Of a stretch of DNA of 48,271 nucleotides, positions 39,825 through 48,271 are shown piece after piece. The notes beneath the pieces were generated by a model. It was given only the letters and a program-made list of their open reading frames with translations. It ran no database searches and had not been told where the DNA came from. Numbering within the stretch: position 1 is the first letter of the stretch; each line of letters starts with the position of its first letter. Source of the stretch: SIG636 sp045592105 (GTDB lineage Bacteria > Bacillota > Clostridia > Oscillospirales > CAG-382); NCBI GenBank assembly GCA_045592105.1, contig JAZNUB010000006.1:1-48271 (forward strand), written 5' to 3'. Made by a program: the position numbers and the translations under genes.

Positions 39825-40624
39825 TGAAAAAGATTTACATTAGCGCAGATATTGAAGGAACCTGTGGCGTAGTTGATTGGCAGGAAACGGATGCGGGCAA
39901 CTCATACAGCGATTATTTTCGCGCTCAGATGTCAAACGAGGTTGCGGCAGCTTGCCGCGGCGCGCTTGCGGCAGGTGCAACGGAAATAATAGTTAAAGAT
40001 GCACACAACTCTGCACGCAACATTTATCCGGATAGGCTTCCCAAAGAGGTTAAGATAATCCGTTCGTGGAGCAGAGATCCCTACAGTATGATGACAGGAA
40101 TCGACGAAAGCTTTGACGCCGTTATGTACACAGGCTATCACAACGCTTCCGGCACGGGCTCTAATCCGCTTGCACACACGATGTCAACGCGTTTTATATC
40201 TTTTAAAATAAACGGTATGGTTGCAAGCGAATTCCACATGAATTCCTATATGGCAGAAAGCTTTGGCGTACCCGCCGTAATGCTTACGGGTGACAAGGGC
40301 ATTTGCGATAGCGCAAAGGAGTTTAACAAGGGCATTACCACCGTTGCCGTATCCGAAGGCAGAGGCGAATGCTCGCTTTCAATTCACCCTCAGCGCGCTT
40401 GCGAGCTGATAGAAGAGGCGGCGTTTAAGGCACTTTCCACACCCAAGGAGCTTTGCCGCATCAATATGCCTGAGGAATTCGAGATAGAGATAACAACGCG
40501 CCGCCCGTTTATGGCGTATCGCGCATCCTTCTACCCCGGCGCATATCTTATCAGCCCCGATACCGTTGGCTTTAAGTGTAAGGACTACCTTGATTTCCTT
40601 AAGTTCCATCTTTTTGCTTTCTAA
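39824..40624 (+). CDS. D-aminopeptidase, M55 (DppA) family
   Basis: The 266-residue protein has the M55 zinc motifs: ADIEGTCGV at the N-terminus (Asp8, Glu10), VKDAHNSARN (His60) and TGYHNASG. DppA is a D-amino-acid aminopeptidase that trims D-Ala-containing peptides in the cytoplasm. The start codon overlaps the stop of the amidase gene, so translation is coupled. The pair suggests outside release of muropeptides followed by intracellular trimming of D-amino acids; that link is inference. No signal peptide is present. Confidence 0.9.
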   Translation: MKKIYISADIEGTCGVVDWQETDAGNSYSDYFRAQMSNEVAAACRGALAAGATEIIVKDAHNSARNIYPDRLPKEVKIIRSWSRDPYSMMTGIDESFDAVMYTGYHNASGTGSNPLAHTMSTRFISFKINGMVASEFHMNSYMAESFGVPAVMLTGDKGICDSAKEFNKGITTVAVSEGRGECSLSIHPQRACELIEEAAFKALSTPKELCRINMPEEFEIEITTRRPFMAYRASFYPGAYLISPDTVGFKCKDYLDFLKFHLFAF

Positions 40625-40642
40625 TTAACGAAAAGCATAGTA

Positions 40643-40684
40643 AAAGCGGTTCACTTCATACAAAATTGAAGTGAACCGCTTTTT
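40643..40684. terminator. Bidirectional terminator
   Basis: A perfect 16-bp AAAGCGGTTCACTTCA stem with an 8-nt loop has A and T tails. It lies between the converging dppA-like gene and the minus-strand sigma-partner gene. Confidence 0.85.
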
Positions 40685-40696
40685 GCTTTTATCAAT

Positions 40697-41758
40697 CTAA
40701 TCGCTTTCCTTGCCTGTTGTGGTAACCACCGTAACCGAGGCGTTATCGGCGCATACAAAGCCGCCCTGTACCACCCAATGACACTCGTAATTATAATAAG
40801 GGTTGGTTTTAAAGCTTTTTATCTGCTCTGCACTTAAAACCCCTTTTATAACCGAATTGCCGCCGTTATAGTGCTTAACGTATAGGTCGTAGCCTTCACT
40901 TACAAGCCTTTCGGCTTCTTCCTCCAAAAGCGTTTTTTGCAACACGTCATCTTGGTTGAAGGCAGCCCAAGAGTTCATTATATTATCAAACTCCGCTTTT
41001 TGGGCATTGAAAGCGGCAACCGTTTGCGAATTGTTTTCTACCTTCCAAACCAATTCATAAAACAGCTCGTAGCCATGGATTCTATCGTTTTGTTGCTCTA
41101 TTTGTATCAAACGGTTATACGTTTTTTGGGCTTCGTCGTTGCCCAACGCTATCTGTTCAATCAAGTCCTCTTTTAGCGTTGGCTCTACGTTATTGTACCA
41201 ATACGAAAACTCTTTATAAAAACGGTTGTATTCCTTATGGTTGCTGTCCACGAAAAAATAGTAGCCGTTTTCGTTATAAACGGTATCCTCCAGATAATTG
41301 CCGTTGTATATAAAGGCGTTGCGGGTGTTTAACGATATCGTTACGGGAAAGTAGCAGTTTGCATTTTCGGGCGCCATAACGGCAGCGCAAAAATCAACGG
41401 CACCGTATTGAGTGATAAGCGATATATTATCGGATATTTTTTGTGACGAGTAGCCAAAGCTTTCACCGTTTCCGCCCGTGTGGGTTAGTATATGCTTAGT
41501 TTCCTCCTTGCTTTCGGGGGAGATGGAAGGCTCCTCGCTGCTTGTGCTGCTGTTTACCACCACATCCGTATCCTCGCTTAGCTGTGGCACGGGAGCCGAA
41601 GCATTACCGCCCCCAAGAAATGCATACAACACGCCGCCTGCAACCAAACAAAACGCCAACGCAACACCTGCAAGGGTTAGCGTTTTTTCTTTTTGCGCTT
41701 TTTTATACGCTTTTTGCTTGCTATACACGCTTTCTATGAATTGTTTATCGCTTTTCAT
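40697..41758 (-). CDS. Membrane-bound partner (probable anti-sigma factor) of the ECF sigma
   Basis: The 353-residue protein has a short cytoplasmic N-terminus (about 25 residues, basic), one transmembrane helix near 28-49, an acidic Ser linker (SSTSSEEPSISPES) and a large outside domain (about 90-353) rich in Tyr, Asn and Glu. Its start overlaps the sigma factor stop by four bases, the usual arrangement of an ECF sigma and its anti-sigma factor. I see no zinc-anti-sigma motif, and the N-terminal region is short, so the anti-sigma role is inferred from position and topology. Confidence 0.65.
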   Translation of the reverse strand: MKSDKQFIESVYSKQKAYKKAQKEKTLTLAGVALAFCLVAGGVLYAFLGGGNASAPVPQLSEDTDVVVNSSTSSEEPSISPESKEETKHILTHTGGNGESFGYSSQKISDNISLITQYGAVDFCAAVMAPENANCYFPVTISLNTRNAFIYNGNYLEDTVYNENGYYFFVDSNHKEYNRFYKEFSYWYNNVEPTLKEDLIEQIALGNDEAQKTYNRLIQIEQQNDRIHGYELFYELVWKVENNSQTVAAFNAQKAEFDNIMNSWAAFNQDDVLQKTLLEEEAERLVSEGYDLYVKHYNGGNSVIKGVLSAEQIKSFKTNPYYNYECHWVVQGGFVCADNASVTVVTTTGKESD

Positions 41759-42306
41759 AATTCAAAGCCCTCCTTTTCCAATACCGCTTTTATCTGCTCC
41801 TTCGCCTGCCGCGCCAAGCCGTACAGCCTTGATTTGGATTTGCCAAGCACCTTTGCGGCGTGGTCGTATCCAAGCCCCTCGATATACAGCAAGTATATAA
41901 GCCTTTGCTGTTCTTCGGGTAAAACGGCTATGGCACGGTACAGCGCCCTTTCACGCTCGGTTTTTAAAACCTGCTCCTCAAGCGAGCATAGCTGTTCATC
42001 AGGCAGCTCCTCCACCACAACAACACGGCTGTGCTTGCGAAGATGATCCACCGCCAGATTACGCCCCGCCGTATACAGCCAAGTTTTAAAAGAAGCCTCG
42101 CTTCCCTTATACCGCGGCCGCTTTACAAGCAACCGCACAAACACGTCCTCCGCCAAATCCTCTGCCGTGTGCAAATCCTGCACGTAGCGATTGATAAAAA
42201 GCATAAGGCTGTACCTATAGGACTGCACAAGCGTTTCAAACGCCGAGTTATCGCCCTGTAAGAAGCTGTTATACAGCAATTCTGCGTTTTGTTCCACCTG
42301 CTTCAT
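41755..42306 (-). CDS. ECF RNA polymerase sigma factor
   Basis: The protein of about 183 residues has sigma region 2 (FINRYVQDLHTAEDLAEDVFVRLL, with FKTWLYTAGRNLAVDHLRKH) and region 4 (LPEEQQRLIYLLYIEGLGYDHAAKVLGKSKSRLYGLARQ). It would redirect RNA polymerase to a set of extracytoplasmic-stress or surface genes. The start is uncertain: ATG 42321, ATG 42306 or GTG 42297. A TATAAT at 42329-42334 would place the RNA start near 42322, which makes ATG 42321 leaderless; AGAGAGG at 42307-42313 then suits GTG 42297 best. The target genes are unknown; the neighbouring subtilase is a candidate. Confidence 0.88.
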   Translation of the reverse strand: MKQVEQNAELLYNSFLQGDNSAFETLVQSYRYSLMLFINRYVQDLHTAEDLAEDVFVRLLVKRPRYKGSEASFKTWLYTAGRNLAVDHLRKHSRVVVVEELPDEQLCSLEEQVLKTERERALYRAIAVLPEEQQRLIYLLYIEGLGYDHAAKVLGKSKSRLYGLARQAKEQIKAVLEKEGFEL

Positions 42307-42377
42307 CCTCTCTGCTTCCATATATAATATTATACGAACAAGCGGCAACTTTTGGGGCGTTTTTATATAAAAAAATA

Positions 42378-42403
42378 ATCGGGCGTATTGCTTCACGCCC
42401 GAT
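42378..42403 (-). terminator. Terminator of the subtilase gene
   Basis: ATCGGGCGT and its complement form a 9-bp stem, and on the minus strand it is followed by TTATTTTTTT. Confidence 0.8.
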
Positions 42404-42411
42404 ATGCTTGC

Positions 42412-45400
42412 TTATAAGCTATCAATAACGCCGCTTTCGTATCTCAAAATAAGCGCCGCATCTAAGTTGTTTGCCTCACCGTCGCCATTAACGTCCCCAA
42501 GCGGCAAAGCATCGTGTGCAAGCTCGATTATGCCTGCATCGTATCGCAGTATCCATGCGGCATCTATATTATCTACCTCGCCATCCATATTCACATCGCC
42601 CTTATCGTAGCCCAGCTGTACCTCCACCGTGGTATAGTTGGTTGCATAATCCTGCACCTCAAGCGTTAAAGCTTTTGCATCTCCGAAGTCTATAGCGGAC
42701 AAATCATATACCGCAACGTACTCCTTGCCCTTTTCAGAGTTCTCTATAACCGCATCAATATACACTTCCCTATTGCTGCCGTTATGCACGAATACGTTGG
42801 AAACGTATTGATTATCCACAGCGCGTACCGTAAGCTCCTTTTTCGCTTGGTTCCACTCGTAGCTTACCTTTGGTGCCTCATAGTCCACGTACATAGTATA
42901 CTCCACAGCCGTGATAAGCGGCGCGCCCTCGTATGCAAGCTGGGTTTGGAAGGTAACCTTAACCTCCGTGTTGTTGTCCACGTACTCAACTCTGTCCGCT
43001 TCTCCCAAATAAGTGCCGTCCCACATAAACATGGTGCCCGGCTGGAACACTTGGTTTGTGGCATCGTAGTAGTTCTTCATAGCGTATTCCGTATCGTCAA
43101 CGTAATAAACCTCGCCCGTTGCGGCGTTTGAAACGGTCATTATTATATGGCGCACGTTACGAAGCAACGCAGGAAATATTAAAAATCCTTCCGCTAAATG
43201 CTCGCCCGTTGCGGCGGCGGTGGAAAACGCCATACGCTTTTCGTCGTACTTAACCCAGCCGTATAGGTTGTCCCCTATAACGCCAACGGTTGCTCCGTCC
43301 GCATCAACGGTATACCCTTCGGTATAGCCAACGTTCATTTCAAGTATATCGTAGTAGCTATAGCCGCTTTCCGCATAAGTAAGGCCCGTGTTTTCATCTA
43401 TCGTGGTATTAAGGAACATATCCGCATCGGCAACGTCGGCCCAATCGTAGCGTTCCAAAGCAGGCGCGCTGTTCCAATCACCGTAAAATCCCATAAGAGT
43501 TAGATGCGGGTCGTTATCCTCGTTTACGACATCAAATTTAACGTAGCCCTCAACAAATCCGCCGTTGGGAAAGGCTTTTAAATATTCCCTCGCCTCTGTA
43601 GACAGCGTTACGGTTACGGTTATCTCCGTTGGCGTTTGCGAAAGCACATAGCTTTCCTTATCGGTTGTTACCGCCGCATCAAGCTTTATGGAAGTTAAGG
43701 TGTTATATTTTTCGCCCTCGTGCTCCGTTAAATAGTCCGCCATTATATCTGCACGCTCTAAGGTAAGCACGGTGCCTTCCTTAACGCTTAAAGCGGTAAC
43801 GGTAAAGCTGTATACCCCCGTTTTGCCCTTGTCGTCTCCAAGGTTTATTATCGGCTGTGAGAAATACACGGGGCTTAAATGCAAGGTGTTTGCTATGCCT
43901 GCGCCCTGCTTGCGCGGAGAAAGCATATTGTTGTACTTTGCAGAGGAAAGCATTACGCTATACACAAAATCATACATTTGCTTGTTCGTAAAGCTTGAAA
44001 AAGGAGCAACCTTTACGCTTTTATAATACGCCTTTACTGCCGCAAAATAGCCCGCAACAACAGGTGTTGCCATAGAAGTGCCGCTCATAGACGCATAGGA
44101 ATAATCAGCACCTGAGCCGGGGCACAAAACGTTGCCGCCAATGCCGCATATCTGCGGCTTCAGCGTAAGCTCAGGCGTACAGCCCCAGCTTGAAAAATCG
44201 GAAGCCTTCATAGCCGTTAGGCTTTCAACAAGCTTTTCCTCCTTATCAACGGTTATGCGCTTGGTTTGGCTGTTTAAAAACACCGTTTTATATCTATTTG
44301 CAACGCTAACGGCGGGAACGGCGTAATTAACTATGTCCATTCTAAGCTTGTTGTCATCAGAATTAATAACTATAAGCGCGGTAGCACCGTTGGCGGCGGC
44401 ATTATCCACCTGCGCTTGATATGAAATATCTCCACGCATAACAACCGCTATCTTGCCGTTCACGTCCACGCCGCTGTAATCCGCGCTATCGCCAACTCCG
44501 GGCACTACCGCAAAATCGTGCGTTTGCCCATAAAACCTCGGCCAAAAGCTATCTGCCAAGCACTCGGCATTGTCCGTATACTCAAAGCTTTTTTCGTCAA
44601 CCGTAACGGTGTATGCATAATACTTCGTTGCGTTGTTAAAGCTTCCCACGGCTATAACGTCCCTATAGCTTGCGGGCGAGCTTGCAACGCCGTAATCCGC
44701 GTAATCAGCCGTAACTGCGTTTATGCCCGTATCCCTGCTTGCATAATTGTAGGCATAAGCACCATAGCCCTGTGAATACTCGTTACCTACTGCGCCGAAG
44801 ACGAAAACGCCTGCGTTCTTCAATTTTTCGTATATGTTGCCGAACACCTCGGTTTCAAGCTCATAGTCATAGGCAAAGCCGTTTTGTGCGCCAAGCGATA
44901 GGTTTACAACGTCCGCCCCTAACAAGTACGCATCCTCCAACGCGGCAAAATACACGGAGGAATCCGTTTGCCCATTAGTATCATCAAAAATCTTCATAGC
45001 AAGAAGCTGTGCATACGGTGCTATACCCTCGTAGCTGCCGCTGTTGCCTGCCGCTATCCCCGCAACCGCCGTTCCGTGTGACATATAGCTGCCCACGTCG
45101 GTGTCATTGCCGTTGTAATCGTAGCAAAACGGTATCTTTGCATTATAGTATACCCCCTTGCCGTTCAGCCCCTTTGCGCCGTCACGGATAGCCTCCATCT
45201 TTGCTTTGTTCAGCGTTTCGCTAACTCTGTATGTAGAAAACACCTCGTGCGTTAGCCTAAAGCCCGTGTCAAGCACGGCTATTACCGCGCCATTGCCCTT
45301 GGTGGGAAGAGAGCCGTACAGCTCTGTTACAGAGGCGGTTTTTGCGCTTTCGCTAACAACGGGGGCGGAATACGTGTTTGCAAGGTAAACCGACTTAACG

Positions 45401-45783
45401 CCTTGCATTTTTTCTATTTCCTTTAGCTGTTTATAGCTTGCATCCACGGCAACACCGTTTAAAAGCGTGCTGTAGCTGAAGGCGATATCAGCACCACGCG
45501 CGCTTATTTCCTCCGTAAGCGCTTTTTGCTTAACCGCAACGGTTTTGCTTGCGGTAGTAACGCTTGCCGCTTTGCCCTTACTTACGGTATCCAAGGCGGA
45601 ATCCCCGTTGTATATTATTATTGCGCGCACAACGGCTTCATCTGCCAGGGCAAAATTCAGCCTGGACACAAACCTTTCCCTGCTTGCCTTCTCCACGGCT
45701 ACCGCGCCAAGCGGGAAAGCGCTAAACAGCATTACCAAGCAAAGCAATGCCGAAACCAATTTTACAGCGGAACGTTTTTTCAT
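42412..45783 (-). CDS. Secreted subtilisin-like serine protease with dockerin
   Basis: The 1123-residue protein has a signal peptide (residues 1-29), an inhibitor-like prodomain (about 40-140), and an S8 catalytic domain with Asp172 (VIAVLDTGF), His236 (SHGTAVAGIAAG) and Ser570 (MSGTSMATPVVAGYF). A PA-type insert at about 430-505 splits the catalytic domain, as in C5a-peptidase-like subtilases. The C-terminal region is built of beta domains and ends in a 62-residue type I dockerin (two DVNxDGExxNxDAAxILRY loops). The catalytic triad is intact. There is no cell-wall anchor; the dockerin implies docking to a cohesin. A consensus promoter lies at 45819-45848. Confidence 0.9.
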   Translation of the reverse strand: MKKRSAVKLVSALLCLVMLFSAFPLGAVAVEKASRERFVSRLNFALADEAVVRAIIIYNGDSALDTVSKGKAASVTTASKTVAVKQKALTEEISARGADIAFSYSTLLNGVAVDASYKQLKEIEKMQGVKSVYLANTYSAPVVSESAKTASVTELYGSLPTKGNGAVIAVLDTGFRLTHEVFSTYRVSETLNKAKMEAIRDGAKGLNGKGVYYNAKIPFCYDYNGNDTDVGSYMSHGTAVAGIAAGNSGSYEGIAPYAQLLAMKIFDDTNGQTDSSVYFAALEDAYLLGADVVNLSLGAQNGFAYDYELETEVFGNIYEKLKNAGVFVFGAVGNEYSQGYGAYAYNYASRDTGINAVTADYADYGVASSPASYRDVIAVGSFNNATKYYAYTVTVDEKSFEYTDNAECLADSFWPRFYGQTHDFAVVPGVGDSADYSGVDVNGKIAVVMRGDISYQAQVDNAAANGATALIVINSDDNKLRMDIVNYAVPAVSVANRYKTVFLNSQTKRITVDKEEKLVESLTAMKASDFSSWGCTPELTLKPQICGIGGNVLCPGSGADYSYASMSGTSMATPVVAGYFAAVKAYYKSVKVAPFSSFTNKQMYDFVYSVMLSSAKYNNMLSPRKQGAGIANTLHLSPVYFSQPIINLGDDKGKTGVYSFTVTALSVKEGTVLTLERADIMADYLTEHEGEKYNTLTSIKLDAAVTTDKESYVLSQTPTEITVTVTLSTEAREYLKAFPNGGFVEGYVKFDVVNEDNDPHLTLMGFYGDWNSAPALERYDWADVADADMFLNTTIDENTGLTYAESGYSYYDILEMNVGYTEGYTVDADGATVGVIGDNLYGWVKYDEKRMAFSTAAATGEHLAEGFLIFPALLRNVRHIIMTVSNAATGEVYYVDDTEYAMKNYYDATNQVFQPGTMFMWDGTYLGEADRVEYVDNNTEVKVTFQTQLAYEGAPLITAVEYTMYVDYEAPKVSYEWNQAKKELTVRAVDNQYVSNVFVHNGSNREVYIDAVIENSEKGKEYVAVYDLSAIDFGDAKALTLEVQDYATNYTTVEVQLGYDKGDVNMDGEVDNIDAAWILRYDAGIIELAHDALPLGDVNGDGEANNLDAALILRYESGVIDSL

Positions 45784-45818
45784 CGGGGTATCCTCCGTTT
45801 CATTCTCTTCACTTTATA

Positions 45819-45848
45819 AGTATAAACTTTTTTGTACCCGTTTGTCAA
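45819..45848 (-). promoter_or_regulatory. Promoter of the subtilase gene
   Basis: TTGACA and TATACT are separated by 18 bp on the minus strand, 36 bp before the start codon. It is divergent from the glnN promoter. Confidence 0.7.
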
Positions 45849-45870
45849 CGATTATTGCTGAATTTTGGTG

Positions 45871-45900
45871 TTGACATAAGTATCCATTTTGTTGTATAAT
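45871..45900 (+). promoter_or_regulatory. Promoter of glnN
   Basis: TTGACA (45871-45876) and TATAAT (45895-45900) have an 18-bp spacer. The distance to the ATG at 45965 leaves a 58-nt leader. Confidence 0.75.
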
Positions 45901-45964
45901 TCCATATAACATAATGGATGTTTTTGTGCTTTTACATACGAAAAGCGGAAAGGTTGGGATTGTT

Positions 45965-48055
45965 ATGATTAATGTACCGGAGCTGTTTGGCGAGCTTGTT
46001 TTCAGCGAAGCTGTTATGAAGGAACGCCTGCCGGAGCAAACGTACCGTGCAATGCAAAAGGCTAACGACGAGGGCAAGCGCCTTGATGCCGCTTTGGCGG
46101 ATAGCGTTGCCGCCGCAATGCGCGATTGGGCGGTAGAAAAGGGTGCAACGCACTATACGCATTGGTTCCAGCCTATGACGGGGATTACCGCCGAAAAGCA
46201 CGATAGCTTTATTGCGCCAACTAAAAACGGCGGCGTTATAATGGAGTTTTCGGGCAAGGAGCTTGTAAGGGGCGAGCCGGATGCCTCCAGCCTGCCAAGC
46301 GGCGGCTTGCGTGCCACCTTTGAGGCAAGAGGGTACACCGCTTGGGACCCTACCTCCTACGCTTTTATTAAGGATGGTACGCTGTGCATACCAACAGCCT
46401 TTTGCTCCTACGGGGGCGAGGCGCTTGATAAAAAGACTCCGCTTTTACGCTCTATGGAGGCTATAAACAAGCAAACGCTTCGCGTGCTTAAGCTTTTCGG
46501 GAATAACGAAGTTACTTCCGTTAAAACAACCGTGGGGCCTGAGCAGGAGTATTTTCTTGTTGATAAAGAGCTTTACGAAAAGCGTATGGACCTGCGCTTT
46601 ACGGGCAGAACGCTGTTTGGCGCAAAGCCGCCCAAGGGGCAGGAGCTGGATGACCACTATTTCGGCACGATACCAACACGCGTTGTAGAATATATGAAAG
46701 AGCTTGATAAGGAGCTATGGAGGCTTGGCGTGCTTGCCAAAACAAGGCATAACGAAACCGCGCCCGCACAGCACGAGCTTGCGCCCATATTCGGCACCAC
46801 CAACATAGCTACCGACCATAATCAGCTTACTATGGAGATTATGAAGAAGGTTGCCGCCAAGCACGGCTTGGTATGCCTTCTGCACGAAAAGCCTTTTGCA
46901 GGCGTAAACGGCTCGGGCAAGCACAACAACTGGTCTATCTCCACCAACACGGGCACCAATTTATTGGAGCCCGGTGACACGCCGCAGGATAACGCGCAGT
47001 TCCTTTTGTTCCTTTGCGCCGTTATTAAGGCGGTTGACCTGCATCAGGATATGCTTCGCGTTTCCGTAGCAACAGCAGGTAACGACCATCGTCTTGGCGC
47101 GGGCGAAGCACCTCCAGCCATTATTTCTATGTTTTTGGGAGACGACCTTTCCGAGCTGCTTGACAGTATTGAAAGTGACTCTGACTACGATGCGAGAGAA
47201 AAGGTGCAAATGAAGGTTGGCGTGCACGTTCTGCCGCGCTTCCCCAAGGACACTACGGATAGAAACCGTACAAGCCCCTTTGCGTTCACAGGCAATAAGT
47301 TTGAGTTTAGAATGCCCGGCAGCAGCCTTTCGGTATCCGGTCCTAACATAGTGCTTAACACCGCCGTTGCAGACGTGCTTTGCGGCTTTGCGGACGAGCT
47401 TGAAAAAGCCACCGATTTTGAAGCCGAACTGCACGACCTTATAAAGCGCACGATAAAAGCGCACAAGCGCATAATATTTAACGGCAACGGCTATGACGAT
47501 GCGTGGATAAAGGAAGCCACCGAAAAGCGCGGCTTGCTTAACCTTACCACCACGCCGCAAGCCTTGCCTTACTACCTGCACCCCAAGAATATTGCCCTGT
47601 TTGGCAAGCACGGCGTTTTCTCCGAAACGGAGATGAAAAGCCGCTACGAGATACTTGTGCAAAACTACTGCAAGGTTGTTCGCATAGAAGCGCGCACGAT
47701 GCTTGATATGCTTAAAAAGGATATTATGCCCGCCGTTAGCGGCTATACCACTAAGCTTGCAGGTTCGTTAAACACCAAGAAGGCGGCAAACATCTGCACC
47801 AAGTACGAAGAAAAAACGCTGAAACGCCTTTGCGGGATTTTGGACGAGATAAACGATGGCACGGCAAGCCTTGAAGAGGTGCTTAGCGGCGTTAAGGAGA
47901 TACGCAATATTCAGCAAAGGGCAGAGTATTACGAAAACACCGTTATACCTGTTATGAAACAGATAAGGGCGGCGGTGGACGAAGCGGAAACGCTAACAGA
48001 CCGTTCCGCTTGGCCGTACCCTTCTTATTCCGCATTGCTATACGGCATAGAATAA
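45965..48055 (+). CDS. glnN: Glutamine synthetase, type III
   Basis: The 696-residue protein has the length and motifs of GlnN-type (type III) glutamine synthetases: FQPMTGITAEKHDSF, the Glu-rich GPEQEYFLV, NETAPAQHELAPIF, the NGSGKHNNWS active-site segment and KFEFRMPG. It makes glutamine from glutamate, ammonia and ATP. The ATG at 45965 is preferred, since the resulting length is typical; an ATG at 45914 would add 17 residues. It has its own promoter and strong terminator. Type III enzymes occur in Bacteroidota, cyanobacteria and some Clostridia. Confidence 0.94.
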   Translation: MINVPELFGELVFSEAVMKERLPEQTYRAMQKANDEGKRLDAALADSVAAAMRDWAVEKGATHYTHWFQPMTGITAEKHDSFIAPTKNGGVIMEFSGKELVRGEPDASSLPSGGLRATFEARGYTAWDPTSYAFIKDGTLCIPTAFCSYGGEALDKKTPLLRSMEAINKQTLRVLKLFGNNEVTSVKTTVGPEQEYFLVDKELYEKRMDLRFTGRTLFGAKPPKGQELDDHYFGTIPTRVVEYMKELDKELWRLGVLAKTRHNETAPAQHELAPIFGTTNIATDHNQLTMEIMKKVAAKHGLVCLLHEKPFAGVNGSGKHNNWSISTNTGTNLLEPGDTPQDNAQFLLFLCAVIKAVDLHQDMLRVSVATAGNDHRLGAGEAPPAIISMFLGDDLSELLDSIESDSDYDAREKVQMKVGVHVLPRFPKDTTDRNRTSPFAFTGNKFEFRMPGSSLSVSGPNIVLNTAVADVLCGFADELEKATDFEAELHDLIKRTIKAHKRIIFNGNGYDDAWIKEATEKRGLLNLTTTPQALPYYLHPKNIALFGKHGVFSETEMKSRYEILVQNYCKVVRIEARTMLDMLKKDIMPAVSGYTTKLAGSLNTKKAANICTKYEEKTLKRLCGILDEINDGTASLEEVLSGVKEIRNIQQRAEYYENTVIPVMKQIRAAVDEAETLTDRSAWPYPSYSALLYGIE

Positions 48056-48064
48056 CAGAGCAGA

Positions 48065-48097
48065 GGGCTGTAAAAAACAAAGTTTTTTACAGCCCCC
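48065..48097 (+). terminator. Terminator of glnN
   Basis: A perfect 14-bp stem GGGCTGTAAAAAAC with a 3-nt loop starts 9 bp after the stop codon. The T run lies within the 3' arm rather than after it. Confidence 0.75.
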
Positions 48098-48150
48098 AGA
48101 CCGCTGACAAAGGCACATAACACGAAAAAACAAAATTTCATTCCCATAAA

Positions 48151-48188
48151 GAAGAAAATTCGAGGAGTTTCATCCTCGAATTTTCTTC
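48151..48188. terminator. Perfect 16-bp hairpin
   Basis: GAAGAAAATTCGAGGA pairs exactly with 48173-48188 around a 6-nt loop. It could be a second terminator or part of the repeat that follows. Confidence 0.65.
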
Positions 48189-48212
48189 AATTATTGTATT
48201 TTTTCGTTCAAA

Positions 48213-48261
48213 ACGAACCTCGGCTCACAGTACTTAGTACAGTTCTCGCCTCGGTTCGTCT
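48213..48261. repeat. Imperfect palindromic intergenic repeat, copy B
   Basis: CGAACC-TCGGCTCACAGTAC and its partial complement mirror the element at 4700-4751, with GTAC halves at the centre and TCTCGCCT in the right arm. The upstream TGTATTTTT is shared too. The element may continue past the window end. Confidence 0.7.
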
Positions 48262-48271
48262 TGTCTGCACT

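Noticed and set aside
1..48271. tRNA, rRNA, transposase or phage genes
   Set aside because: I looked for them on both strands and saw none; short repeats here have no associated transposase. A covariance search could still find an unusual RNA.

Overview
The window looks like a chromosomal segment of an anaerobic, endospore-forming, Gram-positive bacterium of the class Clostridia, probably an Oscillospiraceae/Ruminococcaceae relative. The support is a SipL-type spore-envelope protein next to a 28-residue SpoVM-like peptide, a ferredoxin/NAD(P)H flavoprotein complex of a type found in anaerobes, a SAM-I riboswitch before metK, dockerin modules, a type III glutamine synthetase, a five-gene Opp transporter and near-consensus TTGACA/TATAAT promoters. 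I saw no rRNA, tRNA, prophage, transposase or CRISPR array.

Layout. (1) 1-4601: terminators of an upstream gene, then a three-gene NuoE/NuoF/(NuoG-NfnB-like) operon that resembles the Stn family of electron-bifurcating transhydrogenases; no hydrogenase H-cluster domain is present. (2) 4602-5144: a repeat-rich gap. (3) 5145-8662: a dockerin protein, an RluA-type pseudouridine synthase, sipL, and divergent from sipL a 49-residue membrane protein followed by spoVM. (4) 8734-13379: a minus-strand operon of radical SAM protein, VanX-type dipeptidase, a 58-residue Cys protein, an aminotransferase and PepF. (5) 13380-13805: a gap with 18-bp tandem repeats and four hairpins about 43 bp apart. (6) 13806-15413: a surface protein with a discoidin-like domain, 17 TSDDV repeats and a possible cohesin-like domain. 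(7) 15759-20047: MATE pump, deoC, cdd, pyrimidine-nucleoside phosphorylase and a small membrane protein, a nucleoside-salvage operon. (8) 20178-20402: an Xre-type regulator with two operator-like boxes upstream. (9) 20576-28902: oppA-B-C-D-F plus a small membrane protein; OppC carries an extracytoplasmic insert of about 380 residues.

(10) 29128-34417: a membrane protein, phosphatidylserine decarboxylase, riboswitch-metK and recD2. (11) 34418-34976: a second repeat-rich gap. (12) 34977-40624: a discoidin-like lipoprotein, then an operon of a membrane-anchored protein, a 915-residue lipoprotein fusing a degenerate LtaS/sulfatase-like domain to an N-acetylmuramoyl-L-alanine amidase, and a DppA-type D-aminopeptidase. 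(13) 40697-45783: an ECF sigma factor with its probable membrane-bound partner, and a 1123-residue subtilase ending in a dockerin. (14) 45965-48055: glnN, followed by terminators and a repeat that matches one after the first operon.

Together the genes cover redox balancing, peptide uptake and peptide/peptidoglycan-peptide breakdown, nucleoside salvage, spore-coat assembly and a set of secreted proteins joined by Ser/Asp-rich linkers. The least ordinary items are the pseudo-LtaS/amidase fusion, the OppC insert, the spoVM gene hidden by its size, the possible cohesin partner for the two dockerins, and several families of structured intergenic repeats.
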